Shown: positions 9,327 through 18,567 of the stretch, piece by piece
Position numbering within the stretch: the stretch's first letter is position 1
Layout: every line of letters starts with the position of its first letter
Source of the DNA: a virus
Virus record (IMG/VR): IMGVR_UViG_3300021373_001379
Location: 1-39,377 of that record
Direction: 5' to 3' (one strand)
DNA: 39,377 bases
Translations under genes and position numbers: made by a program
The notes under the pieces: generated by a model
Database searches by the model: none
Seen by the model: the letters and a program-made list of their open reading frames with translations, nothing else
Told to the model about the DNA's origin: nothing

Positions 9327-11051
9327 TTAGTATGATGATTCTACATAGTCGGATGACACCGCAAATAATTCTTTTATTCCTCCTATATCTGTTCCTGATA
9401 CCGCTTGATGTGTGTTAGCGTCTATTGTCATATCAGTAGAAACTTGAACAGTTGTAAAAAATCCTTTAATACCTGTCATTTCGCCTCCAAATCTAACCTC
9501 ACCAATAGTAGCCGCACTGTTGTTTATTAAATTAGCAAAGTATTTATTTTCTTTTCTATCAAAACCAGCATGAAATCTATCATAAGGAGGGTTGTTGGTT
9601 CCAAAAGCAGTAGTATAATCCGATCGTAATACTTGTGTTGTAAATGTTAATTGTGTTCTTCTGATAGCGTTGACGTTTTGATTTAAAGTTACAACTAGTG
9701 TAGAAGGATTCCAAGCTTGCACTGTGGTGTTTGGTATAATTCCAGGACCAATAACCGGAGCACCTACTATTATCTGACCAATTACATTTACAAGTTTTAT
9801 TTGATCAAGCGCAACGTTAAAGTCAACTTCGCCACTTGCTTCAACGATAACATATTCACCTTCAAAATAACTTCTAACAGAATTTGTAGTATCATTGTTA
9901 GTTATATATTGAACTCCAGAGCCTGGATCAAACTCGTTATCTGTAGAATCAGAAACAAATGAATTAACTCTCCAACCACTACTTCCTTCGTAGTTAATTG
10001 TTTTAAAGTTTTTTACTAAACTTACGTTAGGATTAAATACAAATGTTATAGTTGAATTATTATCTTTACCATAAAATCTACCTCTATTTACAGGAGAACC
10101 ACTAACATCTGTTTCGCTGTAGTGCTCATATAGCTTGTTATCTTTTAATGAATAAAATATATTACGTAAACTAAATATTTTGTCTGGATCGTAAGAATAA
10201 AAACTTGTCCAGCCTAATACTGACTCATCAAAAGAAAGAGTTTTAAATGTATTAACAGAAGCGTTTACGTTTGGTCTAGTTGAAACTACATACTGTTTAC
10301 TATGCATGTCCCAACCACCTATAATTCTTCCAGGCCCTGATATATCTATAGAGTTAAACTCATCTCTAAAGTAATCACGCATCCCATAGTTAGATAGCTC
10401 TGTTATACCATCTCTTGATAATCTTAAAACAACATTTCTTCTTTTGTCACTAAAGTATTTTCTATAACCATATACAGCAAAGCTTTCCGGGTTTTGGCTT
10501 ATACCATATTCACCTGCGTAAGGTACAATTTGACCTATAACTAAATTAAGCTGACTAACTGGTGTGCCTCCACCTTCGGCAGTATATATAGCGTCTTTAT
10601 CTATTAAAGCTCTATTAACCTTATTTTCTTGGAATATAATTAAGTTAGTATCTTCAGCATATAGTTTTTGTATAGTTCCTTTAGCTGGATCAACCGCTTT
10701 AGTTATTTCCTCTCCAACTGGAAACTCATTAGTGTTATTTATACCTGTTCTAGAATTAAATATGCCAGAGTAAATAAGCGAGTTGCCTCTAATATAACCA
10801 GCTGGATCAGGTTCAACGGCATAAGCTTTTACACCATAGTCTACGTTAGTATTATTAAAACCACCTCGTATTCTAGCTTCTTCAATAATCCATGAATGAT
10901 CAGGGTCATAACTTGATATTTGATTATAACCACCAACGCTTTGAGGTATACCTCTAGAACCATCATAAGCTGGAACATTAGCGCCCGAATCATCATTTAT
11001 CTTTTTTAAAAGAAATGAGTTAAAAAATTTAACTTCAACTATTGCACCCAT
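9327..11051 (-). CDS. Tail protein, C-terminal-type part of the crAss-like stabilisation/muzzle family (574 aa)
   Basis: The N-terminal half carries strings I recognise from large tail proteins of crAss-like and marine phages: EEARIRGGFNNTNVDYGVKA (about 57-76), NSLIYSGIFNSRTGINNTNE, IQKLYAEDTNLIIFQENKV, ALIDKDAIYTAEGGG, YGISQNPESFAVYGYRKYF and SRDGITELSNYGMRDYFRDE. These resemble segments found toward the C-terminus of long tail 'stabilisation' or muzzle proteins. The C-terminal half is beta-rich and less conserved. In this phage the family seems to be in two pieces: the 1306-aa gene upstream carries the N-terminal type, and a nucleotidyltransferase-like gene sits between them. Location at the tail tip is inferred from family knowledge. 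The split is an inference, because single-gene versions are recalled rather than aligned. Confidence 0.8.
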   Translation of the reverse strand: MGAIVEVKFFNSFLLKKINDDSGANVPAYDGSRGIPQSVGGYNQISSYDPDHSWIIEEARIRGGFNNTNVDYGVKAYAVEPDPAGYIRGNSLIYSGIFNSRTGINNTNEFPVGEEITKAVDPAKGTIQKLYAEDTNLIIFQENKVNRALIDKDAIYTAEGGGTPVSQLNLVIGQIVPYAGEYGISQNPESFAVYGYRKYFSDKRRNVVLRLSRDGITELSNYGMRDYFRDEFNSIDISGPGRIIGGWDMHSKQYVVSTRPNVNASVNTFKTLSFDESVLGWTSFYSYDPDKIFSLRNIFYSLKDNKLYEHYSETDVSGSPVNRGRFYGKDNNSTITFVFNPNVSLVKNFKTINYEGSSGWRVNSFVSDSTDNEFDPGSGVQYITNNDTTNSVRSYFEGEYVIVEASGEVDFNVALDQIKLVNVIGQIIVGAPVIGPGIIPNTTVQAWNPSTLVVTLNQNVNAIRRTQLTFTTQVLRSDYTTAFGTNNPPYDRFHAGFDRKENKYFANLINNSAATIGEVRFGGEMTGIKGFFTTVQVSTDMTIDANTHQAVSGTDIGGIKELFAVSSDYVESSY

Positions 11052-11077
11052 TTATAATCACCTATTTATTAAAGTTG

Positions 11078-11488
11078 TTACACTCCATTATATATTAATA
11101 TAGCGTTTTGTAATATTTTTTTGTTTTTCCAATTTTTTATCCAAAACAAACCGTCGTCTTCCCACTTTCCTCTAAATTTTCTTCTACCTCGAGCTGTTGG
11201 TATTTCACTATTTATTTTACCAAAAGATATTTTTTTTTGATCACCTGGTTTAAGAGGGGCATTAGTTTTAAAATATTGCATATCTAATAAATAATCACTT
11301 AATTTTTCGCATTTTTTCATGTTGTTTTTTACTTGCTCTGTTAAGTTACCAAATATAGCTATATCAATATCTTTTGATTTTGTTTCTTTATTTAAAACTC
11401 CACCTATTACATATAGCTTGCAATTACCCCAATTAAAAGATTTTACAATATCTATATTGTGTTTTACAATATCATCGTCAATATACAT
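11078..11488 (-). CDS. Nucleotidyltransferase-fold protein inserted in the tail operon (136 aa)
   Basis: The motif LYVIGG (residues 25-30) followed by SKDIDIAIFG (38-47) matches the signature of the DNA polymerase beta-like nucleotidyltransferase superfamily, hG[G/S] followed by Dh[D/E]h, with candidate metal-binding Asp40 and Asp42. The rest is short and basic (KNWKNKK near the end), so this is a minimal version of the fold. Families with this layout include minimal nucleotidyltransferases of toxin-antitoxin systems, antibiotic nucleotidyltransferases and RNA-modifying enzymes; I cannot pick one. The ATG lies 1 nt after the stop of the 1306-aa tail gene, and the next tail gene begins 26 nt after its stop. 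It is therefore expressed with late virion genes, in a place where no enzyme is expected: a probable accessory gene. Confidence 0.7.
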   Translation of the reverse strand: MYIDDDIVKHNIDIVKSFNWGNCKLYVIGGVLNKETKSKDIDIAIFGNLTEQVKNNMKKCEKLSDYLLDMQYFKTNAPLKPGDQKKISFGKINSEIPTARGRRKFRGKWEDDGLFWIKNWKNKKILQNAILIYNGV

Positions 11489-11489
11489 A

Positions 11490-14400
11490 TTAAAAGTTTA
11501 TAGCAAATGCGTAGCCTGATGTGTTAATGTTTGTAGAACTACTTTGATCAAAACGTTGACCACCAGCCGCACAATCGTCCCATATTGTTTCTGTAGCTTG
11601 TAGTTGTGATACAGAAGAATAATGCCATTCTCTAGGCGTACTTCCACATGATGTTATAGTAGAAGCGTTTAAATAATCTATAGTTATAACGCCGCCTACA
11701 GCTGAGTTTTGTAAATCATTCCAGGTACCATCATAAACATACCAACCGTTAGTTCCGTTTGCTGCAGGTTGATCGTTTATATATATAACAGTAATGTCGA
11801 TTGTGAGAACTCCATAACCATCTGGTTCGTCAAAATCCATTTCAACGTTTTTTACGTAAGAAGGCACAGTTCCATATTTAACATTACACTCATATGTTTC
11901 TACAGCACCACCACCGTCTGAACATTCAATTGTTATGTCGTAACCTAAGTTAGGAGCAGCTGGAACTGTGTTTATAACTTCTAAATCACAAGAAGATATA
12001 CTTGCTGTAGAGCTAGTTACCAATCTAAAATAGTTTTGACTTGTAACATTAAAAGTATCATTAAATACGCTAACTAAAGTCCAAGTTAATTCTCTACCTG
12101 AGTTATTAGAATTAGCTCCGTTTTTTGATTTCATTTCTTTCACTACGCCATAAGAACTAGTAGGTATAGGTTGTACACCTAAATTTTCTGTAGCTGGCAA
12201 AGGAGTAGTGCCATCATTTTCAAACAAAGAAACTCCAATGTTTCCTAAGCTAGCGCTTTTAACTATTGTTGTGGTAATAGGTACAAAACTAGGATCTGTA
12301 GTATCATCTAGCGTTACAAGAAAAGTAAATGAAAAGTTTCTAACATTAGCATTTGATCCATAATAACCTACAGCACTAATAAAACCAGCGTTAACCTCAA
12401 CATTAAACTCTTTATTAAGTGGAGTACTAACAGGGTTTGTAAGATCAAAAAAAGCAGTAACATCAGTACCAGCTCCATTAGTAACAGAACTTAAACTTAC
12501 AGTAATATCATAAATGCTTGGATCATATTCTACTCCAAAATTATCTACTATTTCAAAATTACTAGAAAGTATTTCATCACCTGCTACTATATCTTCTTCA
12601 AAACCAGAAGTATTAAAGCTATCGAAGTTTGCAGTAGCTGAGCCGGGAGCATTTGATACCGCATTATTTAAATCTGATATAATACCCGCTGTAGATGTTT
12701 CCCAATATATATCCAACCTAGATACAGTTGGTGCTGTTTCAAGTATAGCTAAATTTTCTATTTTATTATAATCCTGACCTGATTTAGTATTAAAAACACC
12801 AAATTGAAAATTAGGATCTTGCGACGTAACAAACTCACCTATAAAAGGGTTTGAGTCTGCTTTGTAAAAAGCGCTAAATGGACTTGTAGTGTCTGTTATA
12901 GGAACAACATTACCGCCTTGCTGAAACTGCAGCACGTCAAACAAATCAAATAAATCCTCAATAGCATTAGTTGTAAATGATTGTCTTTGCGGGTAAAATT
13001 GCTCGTTACCTGTGTTACTGTAGTTAGCCGTGTTGTTAACAACTCTACCAAATAATACAACTGAACTTCTAAAGGTTTTATCTTGAGGGCCAACTTCGGT
13101 TAAATCTCTGGGTACTTTATTAATGTTATCATTAATTAATGTTACAAACGATGTATTTGCGTTTATTGGAAGAGCGGCTGTTGGTGGCGATGTTGTTGAA
13201 TAATCATAAGGATTATCTTGCATTACACCAGCCGTGTATACATTGTAATACTCTTGTTCAGTTTGTTTTACAACTATTTTATACGTATACCAACCAAGCG
13301 GATTGTAATCAGGACTTGTTACGTCACCATTGTATATGCCAGGCCAAAATTCTCCGCTGCCGTCAATAGTGCTATTGAACGACATTTTAAGTGAGTTACC
13401 CGGCCACTCAACTATACCGCTAGAAAGATTACTATCATCAGGATATGGAGAATATACAGTGTCGCCTGAATAAGATATATCATTTATTGTTATAACATCT
13501 TTGTTGTTAGAAAGTATAACACTAGACTGTCTGCCGTATCTATCAGAAAGAACAACACCAACTTGATATGTTCTATTGGTTTTAACAGAGCTACTAGGAT
13601 ATTCTATAATTCCAGTAGTATTAGTGTCTTCGCCTATAACTTCAAAACTTAATGTAGTTCCAGATGCTACACCTGTTTGGTCTTCACTTAATGTAAGAAG
13701 AGGAGCTATATAATCTACGACTAAAGTGTTAGCTGCTATGTTTGTACCTGTAACTACCTGACCAACTGCAGGAACAAAATTAGCAGATAAGTTTGTAATG
13801 TTAACTGTTGTAGCGGTAATAAACGCTCCATCAGTATCAGCTGTACCGTTGTTTAAATTAAAGTCTGCTTTTTCTCCAACACTTACGTAATAGTCTATAG
13901 ACTCTGGTGGTGTGTGTTTATTTTGATAATTACCATAAACAACCCTATTACTTATAATTTCTTGCGACAAAGCTTTTACAGGAGCTTTATCGTAAACTCT
14001 AATTAAATCAGCCTCAGGTAAAGTTTTAAAAGGTTCTTTGTTTATATATGTATATGTATACATGCTTGATCCCGCAGCTTCAGAAGCAATTTCACTAACT
14101 GGAACAGTCTCAACAACTTGTAATGCTAAACTATCAGACTCTTTAAATATTATTTCTATTTCTTTTACTTTGTATTCGCTATTAAGTAAATCTCCATCGC
14201 AAGGTAGTGGAATATTTAAACTTATTTCACTAACTTTATTTTCCATAAAGTCAACAATAGTAGATCCAAATGTACTCTGTTGATCGCCAAGTTCTTGCTC
14301 TGTATTTAAAAAATAACCATCTTGTTTAGGTATAAAACAAGGCTGTGTAAACGGAGCTAATATAGAATACTCATTGTCATCATATTTAAAGCGATAACTA

Positions 14401-15410
14401 AATCTAACAAACTTATCTTCTAAAAATCTAGAGTCACCCGCGTATTGATTGTCGTAATATGGATTAAAGTTAAAGACAAGCTGATCATCTTGAGCTAAAG
14501 TTATGGGCCCACTTAAAGTTATATCAGGAGATGTATAACTATCAACAGTAAGACCTGTATCTGTTATAACACCTCTGTATTGGCTTGCAACGGTTATAAC
14601 ACCAACACGCATACCAGCTTGCGGTTCATTTGGATTTGTTGAACTTTGCAGCGCGGGATAAAAAGGTATTTCTATGTCTTTTATCGCAAACGTGGCGGAG
14701 TTTGAAACTACATTAGTAGATAAAGCAGTTCCTCCGTTTGGTAAAAATTTACTTACAACATCTTTCATTGTTGTTTCGTAATCACCAACAGAAACAGTAG
14801 ACTCTTGGTACAGTTGAGCTGGTGACCAAGGGTTATATTTAGCTACCGATATTTGATCTTCAGTTGCATAGTATTGATTATCATTAGCAGCTGTTACTAC
14901 GTTAATTTTTCTAGGTTGATTGAAGTTGTCTGTAAAAAATAATAAATTTTCTATTAAGTTTATACCGTATATAGGAAAATTTTTAGAAAAATTTAAAAAA
15001 GCACCGCTAACTAACTTTGTTGTTTGATTGCTAGCTGCATCATATTTATATATAAAATGATTAGAACCACTGCTAGGACTTGCTACAAAAGGATCTGTGT
15101 TAGATTCACGTGTGCCATCTGTTAAAAAAATATAAATGCAGTCAGTTCTTTCATCTACAATATAACCTATAGCAGTTAAATCGCCAGCATAAGATTCACC
15201 TTCTTCAAACTGTACTTCACCTGATATAATATTGTTTTCATCTTTAGCTATACTATTACCTAATATATTTTCAAGAGCACCAACATCATCGCCTTCAGAC
15301 CTACTAATCTGAGCATTGAAAGCTTCACGATATTCACCACTTGGAATCAGCCTAGCATCTAGGTCACGATTCATTTTGGATTTAATGAAAGCGTTTTTAA
15401 CTTCAGCCAT
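11490..15410 (-). CDS. Large tail protein, N-terminal-type crAss-like stabilisation/muzzle protein (1306 aa)
   Basis: The N-terminus, FIKSKMNRDLDARLIPSGEY followed by REAFNAQISRSEGDDVGALE, is the recognisable opening of very large tail proteins of crAss-like and related marine phages (usual form: MNKDLDERLxPxGEYxxAxN...SEG..VGxxxN). It continues with beta-propeller-like strings such as DCIYIFLTDG, FIYKYD and NLLFFTDNFNQPRKINV. The remainder is long, beta-rich and Asn/Thr/Ser-rich, ending in immunoglobulin-like or carbohydrate-exposed looking sequence. The gene lies 6 nt after the 413-aa protein gene. It probably forms the outer tail structure with the 574-aa product; location is inferred from the family, not shown here. 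Confidence 0.82.
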   Translation of the reverse strand: MAEVKNAFIKSKMNRDLDARLIPSGEYREAFNAQISRSEGDDVGALENILGNSIAKDENNIISGEVQFEEGESYAGDLTAIGYIVDERTDCIYIFLTDGTRESNTDPFVASPSSGSNHFIYKYDAASNQTTKLVSGAFLNFSKNFPIYGINLIENLLFFTDNFNQPRKINVVTAANDNQYYATEDQISVAKYNPWSPAQLYQESTVSVGDYETTMKDVVSKFLPNGGTALSTNVVSNSATFAIKDIEIPFYPALQSSTNPNEPQAGMRVGVITVASQYRGVITDTGLTVDSYTSPDITLSGPITLAQDDQLVFNFNPYYDNQYAGDSRFLEDKFVRFSYRFKYDDNEYSILAPFTQPCFIPKQDGYFLNTEQELGDQQSTFGSTIVDFMENKVSEISLNIPLPCDGDLLNSEYKVKEIEIIFKESDSLALQVVETVPVSEIASEAAGSSMYTYTYINKEPFKTLPEADLIRVYDKAPVKALSQEIISNRVVYGNYQNKHTPPESIDYYVSVGEKADFNLNNGTADTDGAFITATTVNITNLSANFVPAVGQVVTGTNIAANTLVVDYIAPLLTLSEDQTGVASGTTLSFEVIGEDTNTTGIIEYPSSSVKTNRTYQVGVVLSDRYGRQSSVILSNNKDVITINDISYSGDTVYSPYPDDSNLSSGIVEWPGNSLKMSFNSTIDGSGEFWPGIYNGDVTSPDYNPLGWYTYKIVVKQTEQEYYNVYTAGVMQDNPYDYSTTSPPTAALPINANTSFVTLINDNINKVPRDLTEVGPQDKTFRSSVVLFGRVVNNTANYSNTGNEQFYPQRQSFTTNAIEDLFDLFDVLQFQQGGNVVPITDTTSPFSAFYKADSNPFIGEFVTSQDPNFQFGVFNTKSGQDYNKIENLAILETAPTVSRLDIYWETSTAGIISDLNNAVSNAPGSATANFDSFNTSGFEEDIVAGDEILSSNFEIVDNFGVEYDPSIYDITVSLSSVTNGAGTDVTAFFDLTNPVSTPLNKEFNVEVNAGFISAVGYYGSNANVRNFSFTFLVTLDDTTDPSFVPITTTIVKSASLGNIGVSLFENDGTTPLPATENLGVQPIPTSSYGVVKEMKSKNGANSNNSGRELTWTLVSVFNDTFNVTSQNYFRLVTSSTASISSCDLEVINTVPAAPNLGYDITIECSDGGGAVETYECNVKYGTVPSYVKNVEMDFDEPDGYGVLTIDITVIYINDQPAANGTNGWYVYDGTWNDLQNSAVGGVITIDYLNASTITSCGSTPREWHYSSVSQLQATETIWDDCAAGGQRFDQSSSTNINTSGYAFAINF

Positions 15411-15416
15411 TTAATT

Positions 15417-16658
15417 TTAGTGTTTTATCCATTTAGATTTTCCACGCATAACTTGTACGATTTGATCTAACTTAATGTTAGACAAACGTATTTTTGCATT
15501 TCTTAGTTGAGCACTAGCTTCTCTTTTAAGTCTTTGTACTAAATATTCCGGTTGATTTATTCTACTAGCTAATATAGCATGCTTTATGTAAGCATAGAGA
15601 GCTTCTTCTGCCATCTTAGGTATCTTAGTATCTAAGTTAGTAGAAAGCCCATCAGAGATGTATTCTATAACTACAATTTTATCTACTAAGTTTGCTGAAA
15701 ATGAAAATTTATTTTCTCTTTCGTTGATAGTATAATAGCCACTAGAGTTAGCAAACTGTGGGTCTAAACCATAGAGTTGTCCATAACCAAACTCAGGCCA
15801 ACCATAATAATATTCCCAACCTAATATAGTATCGTCTATAAAATCAGGATTAGTTCTTTCTTTTAATATGTTGTTTTTCCAACGATCTTCTGTTACAGAT
15901 GTAGTGTCAATGTTATCGTTAAATTGATCTTGCACCGGAACACCTTTAGTATCTTGTAAATACATATCAGTTGGATTTGTAGTAAGCATATTGCCCGGCA
16001 TAATAACTCTTTTAACTCCAGAGTTATCTATCCAATATAAACTAACATAATTAACATAATCTTCAGGTAAAGGTATACTAAGATTATGAGGCACGCTAAC
16101 TTCTAGTTTGTTTACGCTTTTTAATGTGTCATAGCTAAACTCTTGTAAACCTCTTTTAGCGTGAAATATAACATCTGTTCTCTTTACATCTTGTATAATT
16201 TTTCCAGCACCTACGTAAGCAACTAAAAAGTTTTCTATAACTTCATCTAGTTTAGTGTAAGCGTACGATCCCCAGTTTTTTTCTACTTCATTTCCATAAG
16301 CTTTATCGTTTGGCGTGCTACCATAATTACCACCATCTAATTTTTTAAGCTGCACAACAATGTGTAACCCATCTGCTGGAGTGTTATTGATAAAGTCTAA
16401 AACATTTTTTGTACCATCACCAGTTGAGTCTTGAGCTACACTATAACCAGACGTTATTTCAGACCAACTACCTGGGGCACCAGTTGTGCTAGAATAAATT
16501 TTAAAGTTATTTAAAGGATATTTAGGATTATTTGGGTCTGAACTGTACCAAACTAAATCAGTGTTAAAGGTACATTGAAACTTAAATGTTGTACCATCAC
16601 CTCTAAAGCTCTGTACGCCTTCGTAATATTGCCGATTGTTTTCTGTTATTAAACCCAT
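15417..16658 (-). CDS. Conserved tail/connector protein (413 aa)
   Basis: It begins MGLITENNRQYYEGVQSFRG and contains a charged helical C-terminus (RLKREASAQLRNAKIRLSNI). Proteins with this arrangement lie between the head-tail connector and the large tail protein in marine and crAss-like phages and are usually annotated as ring, tail tubular or structural proteins. The segment DDTILGWEYYYGWPEFGYGQ is rich in aromatic residues. Start is 3 nt after the 335-aa gene stop, so translation is probably coupled. The exact ring position in the tail cannot be decided from sequence alone. Confidence 0.75.
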   Translation of the reverse strand: MGLITENNRQYYEGVQSFRGDGTTFKFQCTFNTDLVWYSSDPNNPKYPLNNFKIYSSTTGAPGSWSEITSGYSVAQDSTGDGTKNVLDFINNTPADGLHIVVQLKKLDGGNYGSTPNDKAYGNEVEKNWGSYAYTKLDEVIENFLVAYVGAGKIIQDVKRTDVIFHAKRGLQEFSYDTLKSVNKLEVSVPHNLSIPLPEDYVNYVSLYWIDNSGVKRVIMPGNMLTTNPTDMYLQDTKGVPVQDQFNDNIDTTSVTEDRWKNNILKERTNPDFIDDTILGWEYYYGWPEFGYGQLYGLDPQFANSSGYYTINERENKFSFSANLVDKIVVIEYISDGLSTNLDTKIPKMAEEALYAYIKHAILASRINQPEYLVQRLKREASAQLRNAKIRLSNIKLDQIVQVMRGKSKWIKH

Positions 16659-16661
16659 TTA

Positions 16662-17669
16662 TTAACTTTTTGAATTTACTTCTTCTGCTTGAATTCCTTG
16701 AGATGCAGCTTGTACAATTTGAGGATCTTTTATAACTACACCAGCGTAAGCTAATATTCTTAATATAACCTCTGTTTGTTCTGTAGCGTCTAGTTCAAAT
16801 TGAATTGATGTTGTAGGATCATATATGTAATTACCTAAAGTTTGATTAACACTAAAGCCCCATTGAACATTGTTGGGTTTTCTTATATAACTAATTGTGA
16901 AAAAAGCGTTTGCGTTAAACTCTTGGTAAAGGTTTTTAGGATATACATAAACGTGAGGTTGACCTGTGTTAGCTCCGTTGGAACCCGCGGTAGATTGCTC
17001 GTATAAATACACAGGATATGTAATGGTAGGTTTAGTATACTTGGATAAGTTTAGATGTAAAAGTTCGTCTCTTTGAACTCTTTGAAGTTCTTTAGTGCTA
17101 TTGTATATGACACTTCCTATTCTATGAACGTCAGTTGGTCCGGTAAAATAATCTTCAGGGTTAACACTTAATATATTTATTTCACAGTCTGTTCCGCCAC
17201 CTGGAGATGTTAAAGTTACAGGACTACTTGTAATATAGTTAGCGCCTGGAAATCCCAAAGATAAGTTTGTTATAGCTCCTGTTACTGCGTCTACGCTGTT
17301 TACAGTAAATCTAGAAGTTGAATTTGAAGTAGGAAACGACTGAAAGCCTTGATAATTACCTGGAGTAAATTGGGTTCCAAAATTATCCACTATAAAAGAA
17401 ACTATAGCACCTTCTGATGTTCTAGTAAGTCCACCTATAGTTTTAAATATAGATATTAAGTTATCTATATTTTTTTGACGATTAGCATACGTATTATCTG
17501 TTTGAGGTACACGCAGCTGTTGATTTAGATCTTCAAAATAATTTTCAAAAATATCTAGTTGAACCTGTGTTGCTAACTTATTAAACTCATCTGGCGTTAT
17601 ATAACCACGTTGCTCTTTGTTTAATATAGACAACACTGTAGTGTAAACAGTATTTACGTTTATTGCCAT
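16662..17669 (-). CDS. Probable head-tail connector / ring protein (335 aa)
   Basis: The N-terminus, VYTTVLSILNKEQRGYITPD followed by EFNKLATQVQLDIFENYFED, is a helical opening seen in connector or adaptor proteins of crAss-like and marine podo-like phages. A Ser/Thr/Gly-rich beta section follows, and a short helical C-terminus rich in Ala and Gln. It is the first gene after a hairpin that follows the 256-aa gene, and it begins a tight group with the 413-aa and 1306-aa genes. Assignment to a connector is from position and the opening helix; confidence in it as a virion gene is higher than in the exact role. Confidence 0.72.
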   Translation of the reverse strand: MAINVNTVYTTVLSILNKEQRGYITPDEFNKLATQVQLDIFENYFEDLNQQLRVPQTDNTYANRQKNIDNLISIFKTIGGLTRTSEGAIVSFIVDNFGTQFTPGNYQGFQSFPTSNSTSRFTVNSVDAVTGAITNLSLGFPGANYITSSPVTLTSPGGGTDCEINILSVNPEDYFTGPTDVHRIGSVIYNSTKELQRVQRDELLHLNLSKYTKPTITYPVYLYEQSTAGSNGANTGQPHVYVYPKNLYQEFNANAFFTISYIRKPNNVQWGFSVNQTLGNYIYDPTTSIQFELDATEQTEVILRILAYAGVVIKDPQIVQAASQGIQAEEVNSKS

Positions 17670-17689
17670 TTATATTTTTTTTAAATATA

Positions 17690-17711
17690 AGGGCCCGAGT
17701 GAACGAGCCCT
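17690..17711 (-). terminator. Hairpin after the 256-aa gene (terminator or attenuator)
   Basis: On the minus strand AGGGCTCG, a 6-nt loop TTCACT and CGGGCCCT form an 8-bp stem with one G-T pair, followed by TTATATTT. It lies in the 58-nt gap between the 256-aa and 335-aa genes. The T tract is interrupted, so partial termination or RNA-end protection is as likely as a full stop. Confidence 0.6.
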
Positions 17712-17727
17712 ATACTATTGTTACATG

Positions 17728-18498
17728 TTATTTTAGCTTTTTCTCGATAGACTTGAAGACTTCTACACCTTCGTCAGTCTTAAAGAAAGCTGCCATAGCA
17801 GAGTAAGGATTTTCTTCAAACGGTACGCTCATTAATTTTTTACCATTTGATGCCCATGTAAATGATCTTTGGTCGTCTGCTAGTTTTATAATTTTAGCCT
17901 CTGTAGCTAATATAGCAAAGTTTCTAAGTTGTACATTTTCATCTTTAGCGAGGTCAATAAACAAAGCTGGATTTTGTCTAGCAAACATAAGCGCATCTCG
18001 TTTTAATTCTTTAGATGACATTTGGTTTACTTTACTTCCAACTTCAACACGCATAATAGCTTCTAAATGATCTATATCCATACTTCTTGCAGCGTTGAGT
18101 GCGTCAATTTGCAACTCCATAATATCTAATTCGTCGTGAGCTTCAACGACTGAATCATATTCTTTATAACGTTTTCCTCTATAAGGGTGGTATAGTGATA
18201 ACAATTTTTGTAAAGCTTGAAATTGTTTGGGCACAACTAACGCACCATCTTTAAACAATATAGTTCCAATAGTGGCTTCACCTTCTTGTTCGTCTCTAAA
18301 TGGACTATCCATGTTAGTTGCATATCGCAACTCCCTTTGAGTGTTTGTTTCTTCGTCATACCACAACATAGGTACTTTTGTACTATGCTTAGATGGTATT
18401 CTTAATGTTAACGGTTTGTACCTTCCGGTTACAAAATACGTTCTATCTTTAATTTCCCAGCCTTTTTCCGCAGCTGGTTTTTCTTTTGTTTTTGCCAT
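17728..18498 (-). CDS. Conserved virion-associated protein after the capsid gene (256 aa)
   Basis: The protein starts MAKTKEKPAAEKGWEIKDRT, has a short beta-like front (TYFVTGRYKPLTLRIPSKHS) and a long helical middle with HDELDIMELQIDALNAARSM and NPALFIDLAKDENVQLRNFA. I have seen this protein type directly downstream of the major capsid gene in marine phages but know no established function. A role as head-completion, decoration or connector protein would suit the position between capsid and tail genes. It is bracketed by two strong hairpins, so its transcript level may be set separately from capsid and tail genes. Confidence 0.72.
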   Translation of the reverse strand: MAKTKEKPAAEKGWEIKDRTYFVTGRYKPLTLRIPSKHSTKVPMLWYDEETNTQRELRYATNMDSPFRDEQEGEATIGTILFKDGALVVPKQFQALQKLLSLYHPYRGKRYKEYDSVVEAHDELDIMELQIDALNAARSMDIDHLEAIMRVEVGSKVNQMSSKELKRDALMFARQNPALFIDLAKDENVQLRNFAILATEAKIIKLADDQRSFTWASNGKKLMSVPFEENPYSAMAAFFKTDEGVEVFKSIEKKLK

Positions 18499-18524
18499 GA
18501 TATAATATAATATAATTGTTAAAT

Positions 18525-18558
18525 AAAGGCTCTGGGCGCCGAAGCGCCCGTTACCTTT
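18525..18558 (-). terminator. UUCG-capped hairpin just after the major capsid gene
   Basis: On the minus strand GGGCGC-TTCG-GCGCCC (18534-18549) is a perfect 6-bp GC stem with an extra-stable UUCG tetraloop. Outer AAAGG and CCTTT arms extend it across a 4-nt internal loop, followed by ATTT. It is 9 nt beyond the capsid stop. The best reading is a partial terminator or 3'-end stabiliser that keeps capsid mRNA abundant. Confidence 0.72.
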
Positions 18559-18567
18559 AAAATAATC

